Positions 23,744 through 35,510 of a stretch of 64,000 nt of DNA are shown in pieces. How positions within the stretch are numbered: the stretch's first letter is position 1; every line of letters starts with the position of its first letter. The notes beneath the pieces were generated by a model. That model did not search any database and was not told where the DNA came from. It saw only the letters and a program-made list of their open reading frames with translations. The stretch covers positions 56,662 to 120,661 of the forward strand of contig SFIY01000001.1 in assembly GCA_004555205.1 (NCBI GenBank). Direction: 5' to 3'. Made by a program: the position numbers and the translations under genes. The DNA is from Clostridiales bacterium. GTDB lineage: Bacteria > Bacillota > Clostridia > Oscillospirales > Oscillospiraceae.

Positions 23744-26377
23744 TCAAGCTTTCATTGCAGCGGCGGATTCCTCCAGCTTGGCAATCAAAGCCTTGGCCTT
23801 TTCCGCCTTCTCGCGCTCAGCGTTGACCACTGCTTCCGGCGCACGGGACACAAACGCTTCGTTGGCCAGTTTCTTCTCGATGGACGCCAGATTTGCTTCC
23901 GCCTTTGCCTTTTCCTTGGCAATGCGCTCCAGCTCCTTCTCAAAGTCCACCAGCTCCGCCAGCGGCATATACACATTGGCATCGTGGGTTACGACAGTAA
24001 CCATACCCGTCAAATCGGCAGGGGCTGCCGTAGTAACCGTCACATCGCTTCCGTAAGCCATACGGTTGATGAAGTGCTTGCCCACTTCATAATTCTCCGG
24101 CTTCTCGGTCACAATAATCATCTGCGCCTTCTTGGAGGGCGGTACATTCATCTCAGCGCGGCGCGCACGGACAGCGGAAATGGCATCCTTGACGGCTTCC
24201 ATGGCATTCTCGCTCTCGGCAAAGTTAAATTCCTCACGGTATTCAGGCCACTTTGCCTTGATCAGGAAATCGCCCTCATGCGGCAACGCCTGCCAAATCT
24301 CCTCGGTAATGAACGGCATGAACGGATGCATCAGTTCCAAAATACGCAGCAGCACATAGCACAGGACATTTTCTGCCGCCAGCTTGGCCTGCTCATCCTC
24401 GCCGTTCAGGCGCGTCTTGGTCAGTTCAATATACCAATCGCAGTAGGTATCCCAAATGAAGTCGTAGATCTTGGCGGACGCCACGCCCAATTCATAGGCT
24501 TCCATATTGTCGGTGACTTCGCGGATCAGCTTATTCAGCTTGCTCAGCACCCACTTATCCTCCAGCTCCAGTTTCTCAGGCAGCACCACCTTGTCGATGG
24601 TCAGATTCATCATCACAAAGCGGGAGGCATTCCAGATCTTGTTGGCAAAATTGCGCATGGCCTCGCACTTTTCCACGAAGAAACGCATATCGTTGCCGGG
24701 ACTGTTGCCGGTGATCAAATTGAAGCGCAGCGCATCTGCGCCGAACTGATCGGCCATCTCCAGCGGATCAATGCCGTTGCCCAGCGATTTGGACATCTTG
24801 CGGCCCTTATCGTCACGCACCAAACCGTGGATAAGCACGGTATGGAACGGCTCTTTCTTCATCTGCTCCATGCCGGAGAAGATCATACGGGCCACCCAGA
24901 AGAAGATAATGTCGTAGCCTGTAACCAGGACGGATGTGGGATACCAATACTTCAGATCCTCGGACTCCAGATTCGGCCAGCCCATGGTGGAGAAGGGCCA
25001 CAAGGCAGAGGAGAACCAGGTGTCCAGCACATCCTCCTCGCGAGTCAGATGCTCGCAGCCGCATTTTTCGCACTTGGTCGGGTCTTCCCGCTTGACATTG
25101 ATATGACCGCATTCGTCGCAGTACCAGGCAGGAATCTGATGTCCCCACCAAAGCTGACGGGAAATGCACCAATCGTGGACATTTTCCATCCAGTTGATAT
25201 AGGTCTTGGTGAAACGCTCAGGCACAAACTTGATGGTGCCGTCATTGACCACGCGAATCGCCTCCTCGGCCAGAGGCTTCATCTTCACAAACCACTGTGC
25301 GGAAATCAGCGGCTCCACATCGTTGTGGCAGCGATAGCAGGTGCCCACATTGTGGGAATAGGGCTCCGTCTTGACCAGATAACCCTGCTCTTCCAGGTCC
25401 TTAACAATGGCCTTGCGGCACTCGTAACGGTCCATGCCCTCGTATTTGCCGCCGTTTTCGTTGATCTTACCGTCATCGGCGATCACGCGAATGACATCCA
25501 GATTGTGGCGTAAGCCTACCTCAAAGTCGTTGGGGTCGTGGGCCGGCGTCATCTTCACAGCGCCCGTACCGAAGCCGATTTCGCAATAATCATCGCCCAC
25601 AATGGGGATCTCACGGTTCATAATGGGCAGAATACAGGTCTTGCCGATCAGATGCTTGAACTTTTCGTCCTCGGGGTTGACAGCCACACCGGTATCGCCC
25701 ATCATGGTTTCGGGGCGGGTGGTCGCAATCATAATATCGCCGCTGCCATCGGCAAGAGGATAACGGATATACCACAGGCTGCCGGGCTTGTCCGTATATT
25801 CCACCTCGGCATCGGACAAGGCGGTCAGGCAGTCGGGGCACCAGTTGATGATACGGCTGCCCTTATAGATCAGTCCCTTGTCGTACAGCTCGCAGAAGGT
25901 TTCGCGCACGGCTCCGGAGCAGCCCTCATCCATGGTGAAACGGGACCGGCTCCAATCACAGGAAGCACCCATTTTCTTCTGCTGCTCCACAATACGGTTG
26001 CCGTACTTTTCTTTCCAGTCCCAAACGCGCTCCAGAAATTTCTCGCGGCCCAGATCATAACGGGTCAGGCCCTCTTCCTTGCGCAGATTCTCCTCCACCT
26101 TGATCTGCGTGGCAATACCGGCATGATCCGTACCGGGCAGCCACAGTGTCTCGTAACCCTGCATACGCTTAAAGCGTATCAGAATATCCTGCAGCGTGGA
26201 GTCCATGGCATGGCCCATGTGCAACTGGCCTGTCACATTGGGCGGCGGCATAACGATGGAGAAGGGTTTCTTATCCGGATTCACTTCTGCCTTAAAGCAG
26301 TCGTTATCCATCCACATTTTGTAGATTCGCGCTTCCACATCGCGCGGATCGTACACTTTCGGCAGTTCTTTACGCAT
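23744..26377 (-). CDS. valS: Valyl-tRNA synthetase
   Basis: Class I synthetase of 877 residues. The HIGH-type motif is PPNVTGQLHMGHAMD and KMSKS is GRKMSKSLGNGIDP. The editing CP1 domain includes MIATTRPETMMGDTG. A four-Cys zinc knuckle lies at WYCDECGHINVKREDPTKCE with KCGCEH following. The C-terminal coiled coil (AKEKAKAEANLASIEKKLAN) binds tRNA. ATG at 26377 has AGGAG 7 nt upstream; the longer open frame runs into the T-box leader and is not used. Confidence 0.98.
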   Translation of the reverse strand: MRKELPKVYDPRDVEARIYKMWMDNDCFKAEVNPDKKPFSIVMPPPNVTGQLHMGHAMDSTLQDILIRFKRMQGYETLWLPGTDHAGIATQIKVEENLRKEEGLTRYDLGREKFLERVWDWKEKYGNRIVEQQKKMGASCDWSRSRFTMDEGCSGAVRETFCELYDKGLIYKGSRIINWCPDCLTALSDAEVEYTDKPGSLWYIRYPLADGSGDIMIATTRPETMMGDTGVAVNPEDEKFKHLIGKTCILPIMNREIPIVGDDYCEIGFGTGAVKMTPAHDPNDFEVGLRHNLDVIRVIADDGKINENGGKYEGMDRYECRKAIVKDLEEQGYLVKTEPYSHNVGTCYRCHNDVEPLISAQWFVKMKPLAEEAIRVVNDGTIKFVPERFTKTYINWMENVHDWCISRQLWWGHQIPAWYCDECGHINVKREDPTKCEKCGCEHLTREEDVLDTWFSSALWPFSTMGWPNLESEDLKYWYPTSVLVTGYDIIFFWVARMIFSGMEQMKKEPFHTVLIHGLVRDDKGRKMSKSLGNGIDPLEMADQFGADALRFNLITGNSPGNDMRFFVEKCEAMRNFANKIWNASRFVMMNLTIDKVVLPEKLELEDKWVLSKLNKLIREVTDNMEAYELGVASAKIYDFIWDTYCDWYIELTKTRLNGEDEQAKLAAENVLCYVLLRILELMHPFMPFITEEIWQALPHEGDFLIKAKWPEYREEFNFAESENAMEAVKDAISAVRARRAEMNVPPSKKAQMIIVTEKPENYEVGKHFINRMAYGSDVTVTTAAPADLTGMVTVVTHDANVYMPLAELVDFEKELERIAKEKAKAEANLASIEKKLANEAFVSRAPEAVVNAEREKAEKAKALIAKLEESAAAMKA

Positions 26378-26411
26378 ATGATATACTCCTTTTTCAGAAA
26401 TTTGGCAAAAC

Positions 26412-26672
26412 AAAAAGTTCGCTCCGTTTTGCCATTGCAAAACAGGGCGAACATCAGTCCGTGGTACCACCTGTATTCGGGATCACTCCCGCACTCTGTC
26501 GGTGCATTCACACCGTGTCCCGATAACGGCGGACACACCGTTGCCGCTTACTGACCGTTCAGCGCAAAGCTCCGGGACGACTTGAGCGGCGCCTCACGGG
26601 AACTTACACCAACCGTTCCCTCTCTTTGCCTCAGCACTCCGCCTACTGCTCCCCTTCATAGCTGTTTTCCTA
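26412..26672 (-). promoter_or_regulatory. T-box riboswitch leader of valS
   Basis: The core AGGTGGTACCACGG lies at 26472-26459. It is followed by a long terminator stem (about 26452-26417) and a T run. The upstream part (26672-26480) should fold into Stem I with a valine specifier codon that I did not place. Uncharged tRNA-Val should favour read-through into valS. Confidence 0.93.
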
Positions 26673-26679
26673 TGCAGAT

Positions 26680-26708
26680 AGTATAATATATCCCCGTCGA
26701 ATTGTCAA
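26680..26708 (-). promoter_or_regulatory. SigA promoter of the valS leader
   Basis: TTGACA (26708-26703), 17 nt, TATACT (26685-26680) on the minus strand. The start point would be near 26673. Confidence 0.88.
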
Positions 26709-26727
26709 GATTTCCATGCTTTGGTAT

Positions 26728-26757
26728 GAAAAAAACGGCATCCGAAGATACCGTTTT
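26728..26757 (-). terminator. Terminator of the barnase-barstar pair
   Basis: 11-bp stem (26732-26742 with 26747-26757), a 4-nt loop and a T run on the minus strand directly after the barstar stop. Confidence 0.9.
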
Positions 26758-26758
26758 C

Positions 26759-27007
26759 TTATGTGATGTGCAGTTCTTCATTTTCCTCCGCGCAATCCCG
26801 CATGACACCGGCCGCGCGCCTGGTATGCTCGTAAGCATCCCAGTTGAGCAAAATCAATTCCGTTTCCTCTCCAATCTCCGTCAGGCAATCGTGAAGCGCG
26901 TCCAGATTGTTGCCGTAGTAGGCGGGCAAATGCAGCATTTTGGCAAGATAGGCGTGCATCTCCTCACGCGTGGATAGCTGTGCGCCGTTCAAAATAATAT
27001 GCAGCAT
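26759..27007 (-). CDS. Barstar-family ribonuclease inhibitor
   Basis: Protein of 82 residues with the barstar layout. LPAYYGNNLDALHDCLTEIG matches the inhibitor helix of barstar that plugs the barnase active site, including Tyr-Tyr-Gly-x-Asn-x-Asp-Ala. Bacillus barstar is about 90 residues. The gene starts 3 nt after the stop of the barnase homologue, so the two are surely one unit. Its expected role is cytoplasmic immunity while the nuclease is exported. Confidence 0.93.
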   Translation of the reverse strand: MLHIILNGAQLSTREEMHAYLAKMLHLPAYYGNNLDALHDCLTEIGEETELILLNWDAYEHTRRAAGVMRDCAEENEELHIT

Positions 27008-27010
27008 GGC

Positions 27011-27475
27011 CTATTCCTCCCCATAGAGCAGCGTGAAGCTCTCATAATGGTCATTTGTGTAGTAAATCAACCCATCATTGGAGAAAACGATACGCTCGGC
27101 GCCGCGGGAATCGGCACCCATGGTATTGATGTCACATTCGGTATAGGTGCGGCCATCCGCCTCCGGCAAAAGACCTTCATAGTTGCCGAAACGACTGCCT
27201 CCGATGCTCTTGCCCGGCGCATACGGCTCCAAAGACCCGCCGCTCCATCCCAAATCCCGGGCTTCATCCTTGGTGATGAAATTATCGGGCAAATGGCCGT
27301 ACAAATGAATGTATAACGCCACATCGTCTTTGGTGGTATATAAGCCGTCCTCCGGCAGGCTTTCCGTGGCGTCTGGCACAGGCCGGTCATCCGGCAGCGG
27401 CACAGGTATGTTTCCGCAGGCTGTCAAGCTGCCTATCAACAGCAATGTTAAAAACAGTGATACGATCTTTTTCAT
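27011..27475 (-). CDS. Barnase-type ribonuclease with lipoprotein signal
   Basis: Guanyl-preferring RNase homologue of 154 residues. Residues 1-19 are a signal peptide ending in the lipobox LTAC, with Cys20 as the lipidation site. The barnase domain (about 48-152) keeps LPDNFITKDEARDLGW, APGKSIGG and NYEGLLPEADGRTY. By alignment to barnase, the catalytic residues Glu73, Arg83, Arg87 and His102 correspond to Glu113, Arg124, Arg128 and His143, all present. Classical barnase is freely secreted; here membrane anchoring is predicted. The ATG at 27475 has AAAGG upstream. It is likely active. Confidence 0.92.
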   Translation of the reverse strand: MKKIVSLFLTLLLIGSLTACGNIPVPLPDDRPVPDATESLPEDGLYTTKDDVALYIHLYGHLPDNFITKDEARDLGWSGGSLEPYAPGKSIGGSRFGNYEGLLPEADGRTYTECDINTMGADSRGAERIVFSNDGLIYYTNDHYESFTLLYGEE

Positions 27476-27532
27476 TCCGTTCTGCCTTTCCTGTTTTTTT
27501 ATATCATACCACGGTTTCGCCCTTTCCACAAT

Positions 27533-27577
27533 AAAAAAAACACTCCATCAGTGCCTGCACTGCGCTGATGGAGTGTT
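27533..27577 (-). terminator. Terminator of the CoA-transferase gene
   Basis: Stem of 11-13 bp (CACTCCATCAG at 27541-27551 with 27565-27577) and eight T on the minus strand, 10 nt past the stop. Confidence 0.9.
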
Positions 27578-27586
27578 ATTATGTAT

Positions 27587-28936
27587 TTATCGCTTGTTGG
27601 AGCGAATCCAGATGCCCTGCTTCTCTGCCGCAGCGATCAGCTCATCGCGGAAATTGGGATGCGCCACGGAAATCAGCTTCTCGGCACGCTGCCATGTACT
27701 GCAGCCTACCAGATTCACGCCGCCGTACTCGGTCACGATGTAGTAGGCCAGGCTTCGCGGGTCGGTGACGATGTCGCCCTGCATAATGGTAGGATTGATA
27801 CGGGACACCATCTCGCCCTGCTTGTTGGTGAACGAGGAAGTCAGGCAGATAAACGCCTTGCCGCCGCGGGACACGGCTGCGCCCTCCAGGAAGTCCAACT
27901 GGCCGCCGGTACCGCTGATCTGGCGCACACCGGAGGTTTCTGCACAGATCTGGCCGTACAGGTCAACCGAAATACAGTTATTGATGGACACGAAGTTATC
28001 CAGCTTACCCACATTACTGGGGTCATTGCAGTAAGAAATAGGATAGGTCACCACGCCGGGATTCTCACGGATCCAGTCGTACAGGTCCTGAGAGCCGATG
28101 GCAAGACCGAATATACTCTTGTAGCGGTCCAGATTTTTCTTGCGGTTGGTAATCTTGCCCGCCTTGTACATATCCAGATAGGAATCGCACAGCATTTCCG
28201 TGTGAATACCCAGGTCCTTCAAATCGGACTTGGCGATCATCTGTCCCACCGCATTGGGCAGCGAGCCGATACCAAGCTGCAGCGTGGAGCCGTCCACCAT
28301 GTTCTGCACCACGTATTCCGCGATCTTCATCTCCGCCTCAGAAGCTGCGGGGGATTTCACGCCGGGCAGCGGGCCGTGATCGCCTTCCACGATCATGTCC
28401 ACATCGTCAATATGGATACACTCATCCAAACCGCCGTAGACCCAGGGCAGGTTCTCGTTGATCTCCAGAATTACCACATCCGCCTTGTCCAACACGCTGC
28501 GGGCAGAGGCATTGCTGACCGAGAAGTTAAAGTAACCGTGCTCATTCATCGGCGTCACGCACATCATAGCCACATTAACAGTCAGGAAATGCGAATAGTA
28601 GGCACCCAAATTACGGAAAACCATGGGAATAAAGTTGCACAATCCCTTGTCGCAGAGCTTACGCTCATAGCCGGACATATGCCAGCTATTATACAGGAAG
28701 TGCTGACGGGAGGGGTCACATTCCACCATCTGGATGGGCTGCTGGATCAGATAGCCTCTGATTTTTACATCGAACAGTTCATCCCTGCGTTTGGCAATAG
28801 CGGCATCCATCAAAGACGGAAAGGCACCGCCCATGGAAATATCCAGCCAGTCACCGCTTTTTACGACCTTGGCCGCTTCGTCCGGCGTGCAGAGCTTGCG
28901 TCTGTATTCAGATGAGTAGTCAAATGGTATTGCCAT
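27587..28936 (-). CDS. Acetyl-CoA hydrolase/transferase, probable butyryl-CoA:acetate or 4-hydroxybutyrate CoA-transferase
   Basis: Family I CoA-transferase of 449 residues that moves CoA between an acyl group and acetate in the final step of butyrate formation or a related pathway. Visible marks are LQLGIGSLPNAVG, GLRQISGTGGQLDF-like GVRQISGTGGQLDFLEGA and an AET segment just before it. The last holds the likely catalytic glutamate. Exact acyl specificity (butyryl, propionyl, 4-hydroxybutyryl) cannot be fixed by eye. It is a single gene with its own promoter and terminator, downstream of PFOR on the same strand. Confidence 0.88.
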   Translation of the reverse strand: MAIPFDYSSEYRRKLCTPDEAAKVVKSGDWLDISMGGAFPSLMDAAIAKRRDELFDVKIRGYLIQQPIQMVECDPSRQHFLYNSWHMSGYERKLCDKGLCNFIPMVFRNLGAYYSHFLTVNVAMMCVTPMNEHGYFNFSVSNASARSVLDKADVVILEINENLPWVYGGLDECIHIDDVDMIVEGDHGPLPGVKSPAASEAEMKIAEYVVQNMVDGSTLQLGIGSLPNAVGQMIAKSDLKDLGIHTEMLCDSYLDMYKAGKITNRKKNLDRYKSIFGLAIGSQDLYDWIRENPGVVTYPISYCNDPSNVGKLDNFVSINNCISVDLYGQICAETSGVRQISGTGGQLDFLEGAAVSRGGKAFICLTSSFTNKQGEMVSRINPTIMQGDIVTDPRSLAYYIVTEYGGVNLVGCSTWQRAEKLISVAHPNFRDELIAAAEKQGIWIRSNKR

Positions 28937-28986
28937 AAACTTCTTCCTTTCTTTGCCTGTCGGTACGGTCTATCCTCTATTTGTTA

Positions 28987-29015
28987 ATTTTATCACCAAC
29001 TCGTCTATTTGTCAA
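28987..29015 (-). promoter_or_regulatory. SigA promoter of the CoA-transferase
   Basis: TTGACA (29015-29010), 17 nt, TAAAAT (28992-28987) on the minus strand, about 50 nt before the start codon. Confidence 0.85.
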
Positions 29016-29056
29016 TCCTTTAACGAAGTTTTCCGTAACATATACGATATATGAGG

Positions 29057-29086
29057 CGAGCCGAGGTAAAGGGATACCTCGGCTCG
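29057..29086 (-). terminator. Hairpin downstream of the PFOR gene
   Basis: 12-bp perfect GC-rich stem (CGAGCCGAGGTA with its complement) and a 6-nt loop, 12 nt after the stop. There is no clear T run, so it may protect the mRNA end as much as terminate. Confidence 0.7.
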
Positions 29087-29098
29087 TATGATGATTGC

Positions 29099-32611
<3,513 letters not shown>

Positions 32612-32688
32612 TTGCTTTTCCTCCTGTTATCCATTTTATCCTCTATAAGTATGTCTACTATACATAGCATACAACTTATACTTTGTTT

Positions 32689-32717
32689 ATTTTATATATT
32701 TACATGGAAAATGTCAA
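32689..32717 (-). promoter_or_regulatory. SigA promoter of nifJ with an adjacent inverted repeat
   Basis: TTGACA (32717-32712), 17 nt, TAAAAT (32694-32689) on the minus strand. Between it and the start codon, an imperfect inverted repeat near 32645-32679 has arms of about AAGTATG and CATACAACTT. It overlaps the likely 5' end and could be an operator. Confidence 0.82.
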
Positions 32718-32741
32718 TCTGTCATCCCTCATTTTTGTAAG

Positions 32742-32778
32742 AAAAACAAAAAGCGGCCATCCTGTCCGGGATGACCGC
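32742..32778 (-). terminator. Terminator of the murD-yunB-ligA operon
   Basis: 10-bp stem with one mismatch (32753-32762 with 32769-32778), then a T-rich run on the minus strand, 9 nt after the ligA stop. Confidence 0.88.
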
Positions 32779-32786
32779 CCTGTGAT

Positions 32787-34760
32787 TTACTTCAATAAAT
32801 CCAAAAATTCCTCTTCCGTTAAAACGGGAATGTGCAGCTCCTGCGCCTTACGCAGCTTGCTGCCGGCATTTTCGCCTGCCACCACATAGGTGGTCTTTTT
32901 TGACACACTGCCGCTGCTCTTTCCGCCGCGCTTTTCGATCATTTCCCCTGCTTCATCGCGGGTAAAGCGCTCCAGCGCGCCAGTCAGTACGAAGGTCATT
33001 CCGGCAAAGCGGTTGTCAAGTCGTTCCTCTTTACAGACCATGTTTACGCCTGCCGCCTTCAGTCGTGCCATCAGGTCCTGTGACTGGGGGCTGTTGACCC
33101 ATGCGCGGATATATTCCGCTGTCACCTCACCGATATCGTCAATGGCGACCAGCTCCTCCATAGAGGCCGAGGCGAAATCATCATATGAGCCAAAATGAGC
33201 GGCAATCACTTTGGCGGCCTTCTCTCCTACCTGACGAATCCCCAGGGCATAGATCAATCGCCACAGGTCGTTTTCCTTCGACTTGGCAATGGCGTTCACC
33301 GCATTTTGCGCCGACTTTTCCCCCATACGCTCCAACCGGGCCATATCCTGCACCGACAGATCGTATAGATCCGCCGCATTGGCTACCAAGCCTGCCTCCA
33401 CCAACTGCTGCAGCACCGCAGGGCCTAAACCGTCAATATCCATGGCATTGCGGCCGGCAAAATGGGTCAGATTCCGCAGCAATTGGGCCGGGCACTCCGC
33501 GCCGGTACAGCGGATCGCCGCGCCGTCCGCATCGCGCGCCACCGGCGCGCCGCACACAGGGCAAACAGTCGGCAGACAGTAAGGCTTCGTACCGGCAGGA
33601 CGCTCTTGCCTTACCACCTCCACGATCTCCGGAATGATCTCCCCTGCCTTTTGCACGATAACGGTATCCCCGATACGAATGTCCTTTTGCGTAATATAAT
33701 CCTGATTGTGCAGTGTGGCGTAGGTCACCGTCGTACCTGCCAGACGAACAGGCTCCAGCTCCGCCTTGGGTGTCAGTACGCCGGTGCGACCCACCTGCAC
33801 CACAATATTTTTCAGCTTGGTGGCTTTCTGCTCCGGCGGATATTTATAGGCCACCGCCCACTTGGGGCATTTGGCCGTACTGCCTAATATGTCACGGTCT
33901 GACAAGTCGTTTAGCTTTACAACTGCGCCGTCAATATCAAAGGGGAATGTCATGCGTGTATCGCCCAGCCGGTCGATTTCACGCAGTATGTCATCGGCAT
34001 CGGACAGCAGCGCATGGGGAATCGTCGGAAATCCCTGTTCGCGGAGATAGGCGATGGATTCCGTATGGGTGGCAAAATCCCGTCCCTCTGCCAACTGCAG
34101 ATTGAACACGGCGATGTCCAGCCGGCGCTGCGCGCAGATTCTGGGGTCTTTCTGCCGCAGGGAACCTGCCGCCGCGTTGCGGGGATTGGCCATCAGGGTT
34201 TTGCCCTCCAGCTCCAACCGCTCGTTGATCTCCTCAAATACACTGCGCGCCATATACACCTCGCCGCGCACGATCAATCGCGGCAGTTTTTCCGGCAGCG
34301 TTTTGGGAATCGAACGGATCGTCCGCAGATTCTCCGTTACATCCTCGCCCACCCGTCCGTTACCGCGGGTCGCTCCCTGATAAAACACACCGTTGCGGTA
34401 TTCCAGCGCCACGGACAGGCCGTCAACCTTCGGCTCCACGCTGTATGCCGCCTGCGGCAGCGTTTCTCTTACCTTCTGCAAAAACGCCCTTACCTCATCG
34501 CCGTCAAACACATCCTCCAGGCTCTCCAGCGGTACAGGATGCATTACCTCGGCAAAATCGTTCAGGGTTTGATCTCCCACGCGCTGTGTGGGGGAATCGG
34601 GCGTAATTTCCTCAGGATGCTGGCGCTCTAAATCCTGCAGGCGGCGGTAGAGCCGGTCGTATTCATAGTCGGACATGGTGGAGGCATCCAGCGTATAGTA
34701 AAGCCGGGCATTCTCATTGAGTGTATCCCTCAACTGCTTCATTTCTTCACGGTAATCCAT
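32787..34760 (-). CDS. ligA: NAD-dependent DNA ligase
   Basis: Seals nicks in replication and repair. It has 657 residues and all domains. The N-terminal Ia/adenylation domain has the active-site lysine in SVEPKVDGLSVALEYRNG. The OB fold is followed by a four-Cys zinc finger (CPVCGAPVARDADGAAIRC, then CPAQ). Helix-hairpin-helix repeats (DIDGLGPAVLQQLVEAG and later) follow, and a C-terminal BRCT domain begins near LDNRFAGMTFVLTGALERF. It starts 12 nt after yunB. Confidence 0.98.
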   Translation of the reverse strand: MDYREEMKQLRDTLNENARLYYTLDASTMSDYEYDRLYRRLQDLERQHPEEITPDSPTQRVGDQTLNDFAEVMHPVPLESLEDVFDGDEVRAFLQKVRETLPQAAYSVEPKVDGLSVALEYRNGVFYQGATRGNGRVGEDVTENLRTIRSIPKTLPEKLPRLIVRGEVYMARSVFEEINERLELEGKTLMANPRNAAAGSLRQKDPRICAQRRLDIAVFNLQLAEGRDFATHTESIAYLREQGFPTIPHALLSDADDILREIDRLGDTRMTFPFDIDGAVVKLNDLSDRDILGSTAKCPKWAVAYKYPPEQKATKLKNIVVQVGRTGVLTPKAELEPVRLAGTTVTYATLHNQDYITQKDIRIGDTVIVQKAGEIIPEIVEVVRQERPAGTKPYCLPTVCPVCGAPVARDADGAAIRCTGAECPAQLLRNLTHFAGRNAMDIDGLGPAVLQQLVEAGLVANAADLYDLSVQDMARLERMGEKSAQNAVNAIAKSKENDLWRLIYALGIRQVGEKAAKVIAAHFGSYDDFASASMEELVAIDDIGEVTAEYIRAWVNSPQSQDLMARLKAAGVNMVCKEERLDNRFAGMTFVLTGALERFTRDEAGEMIEKRGGKSSGSVSKKTTYVVAGENAGSKLRKAQELHIPVLTEEEFLDLLK

Positions 34761-34772
34761 ATCGTCATCCTC

Positions 34773-35468
34773 TTATCCGTTGTTCATAATATATTCCTCT
34801 GCATATTCTTTAATTTCATCCGGTGCGGTACTGAAATAGGTATAATTTTCCGGCACAGTTCCTACAATCACCGTTTCTGCCACGGCAATCTCATTGGATA
34901 CCTTTGTATAGGTGGAAAAGGTCGGCAGCAGAATGCTGACATACACATCCACATCCAGCAGGATCTGGTGTTTGGTCTGGTTGATGCCTGCCGCCGTAAA
35001 CACATTGTGAAAGGTGGCGGTAGTCGAGCCTACCGACTGCATTTTGACATGGATAGACGGCCCGCGGCCTGCCAGCAGCGTTGAACCGGTAAGCGTCCCC
35101 AGCGGGATTGCGAGCTTCACCGTGGAGACCTCGGAGAGCCGCTGCAAAATATCATCGCAAATAGCCGTTTGCAGGCGGCTTGCCTCGGCCATATTGCTTT
35201 GCAGCGCCGCCACATGCCCCTCACTGTCCTTTTCAAAGGACACCAGCGTACCGTAGTCGATCTCGCCGCGTTCCACCGCCTCATTCACCGCAGCGGCCAC
35301 AATGCGGTTGACTTTATTGGACACGCTGGCCGTGGCAAGGCTTGTCACGATGGGTTTCATGTGCAGCAGTGCCACGCAGCACAGCGCAATCAGGGCCGCT
35401 GCCAAAAGCGACAGCCACACCGCCGCCCGCTGCCGTCCGCTCATGCGTACAAAGCGCCATCTATTCAC
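34773..35468 (-). CDS. yunB: Sporulation protein YunB
   Basis: YunB homologue of 231 residues, a mother-cell sporulation membrane protein of unclear mechanism. One N-terminal membrane helix (VWLSLLAAALIALCCVALL) precedes an extracytoplasmic domain with IPLGTLTGSTLLAGRGPSI and VVGTVPENY-like VIVGTVPENYTYF near the end, typical of the family. The start is probably GTG at 35468, with GGAGG 8 nt upstream; a longer frame from ATG 35501 lacks a ribosome site. It is placed between murD and ligA, so it is read with growth genes in addition to any sporulation promoter. Confidence 0.9.
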   Translation of the reverse strand: MNRWRFVRMSGRQRAAVWLSLLAAALIALCCVALLHMKPIVTSLATASVSNKVNRIVAAAVNEAVERGEIDYGTLVSFEKDSEGHVAALQSNMAEASRLQTAICDDILQRLSEVSTVKLAIPLGTLTGSTLLAGRGPSIHVKMQSVGSTTATFHNVFTAAGINQTKHQILLDVDVYVSILLPTFSTYTKVSNEIAVAETVIVGTVPENYTYFSTAPDEIKEYAEEYIMNNG

Positions 35469-35510
35469 GGCACACACCTCCGAAAAAGTGTATGCCCTCA
35501 CAGCTTTTCC

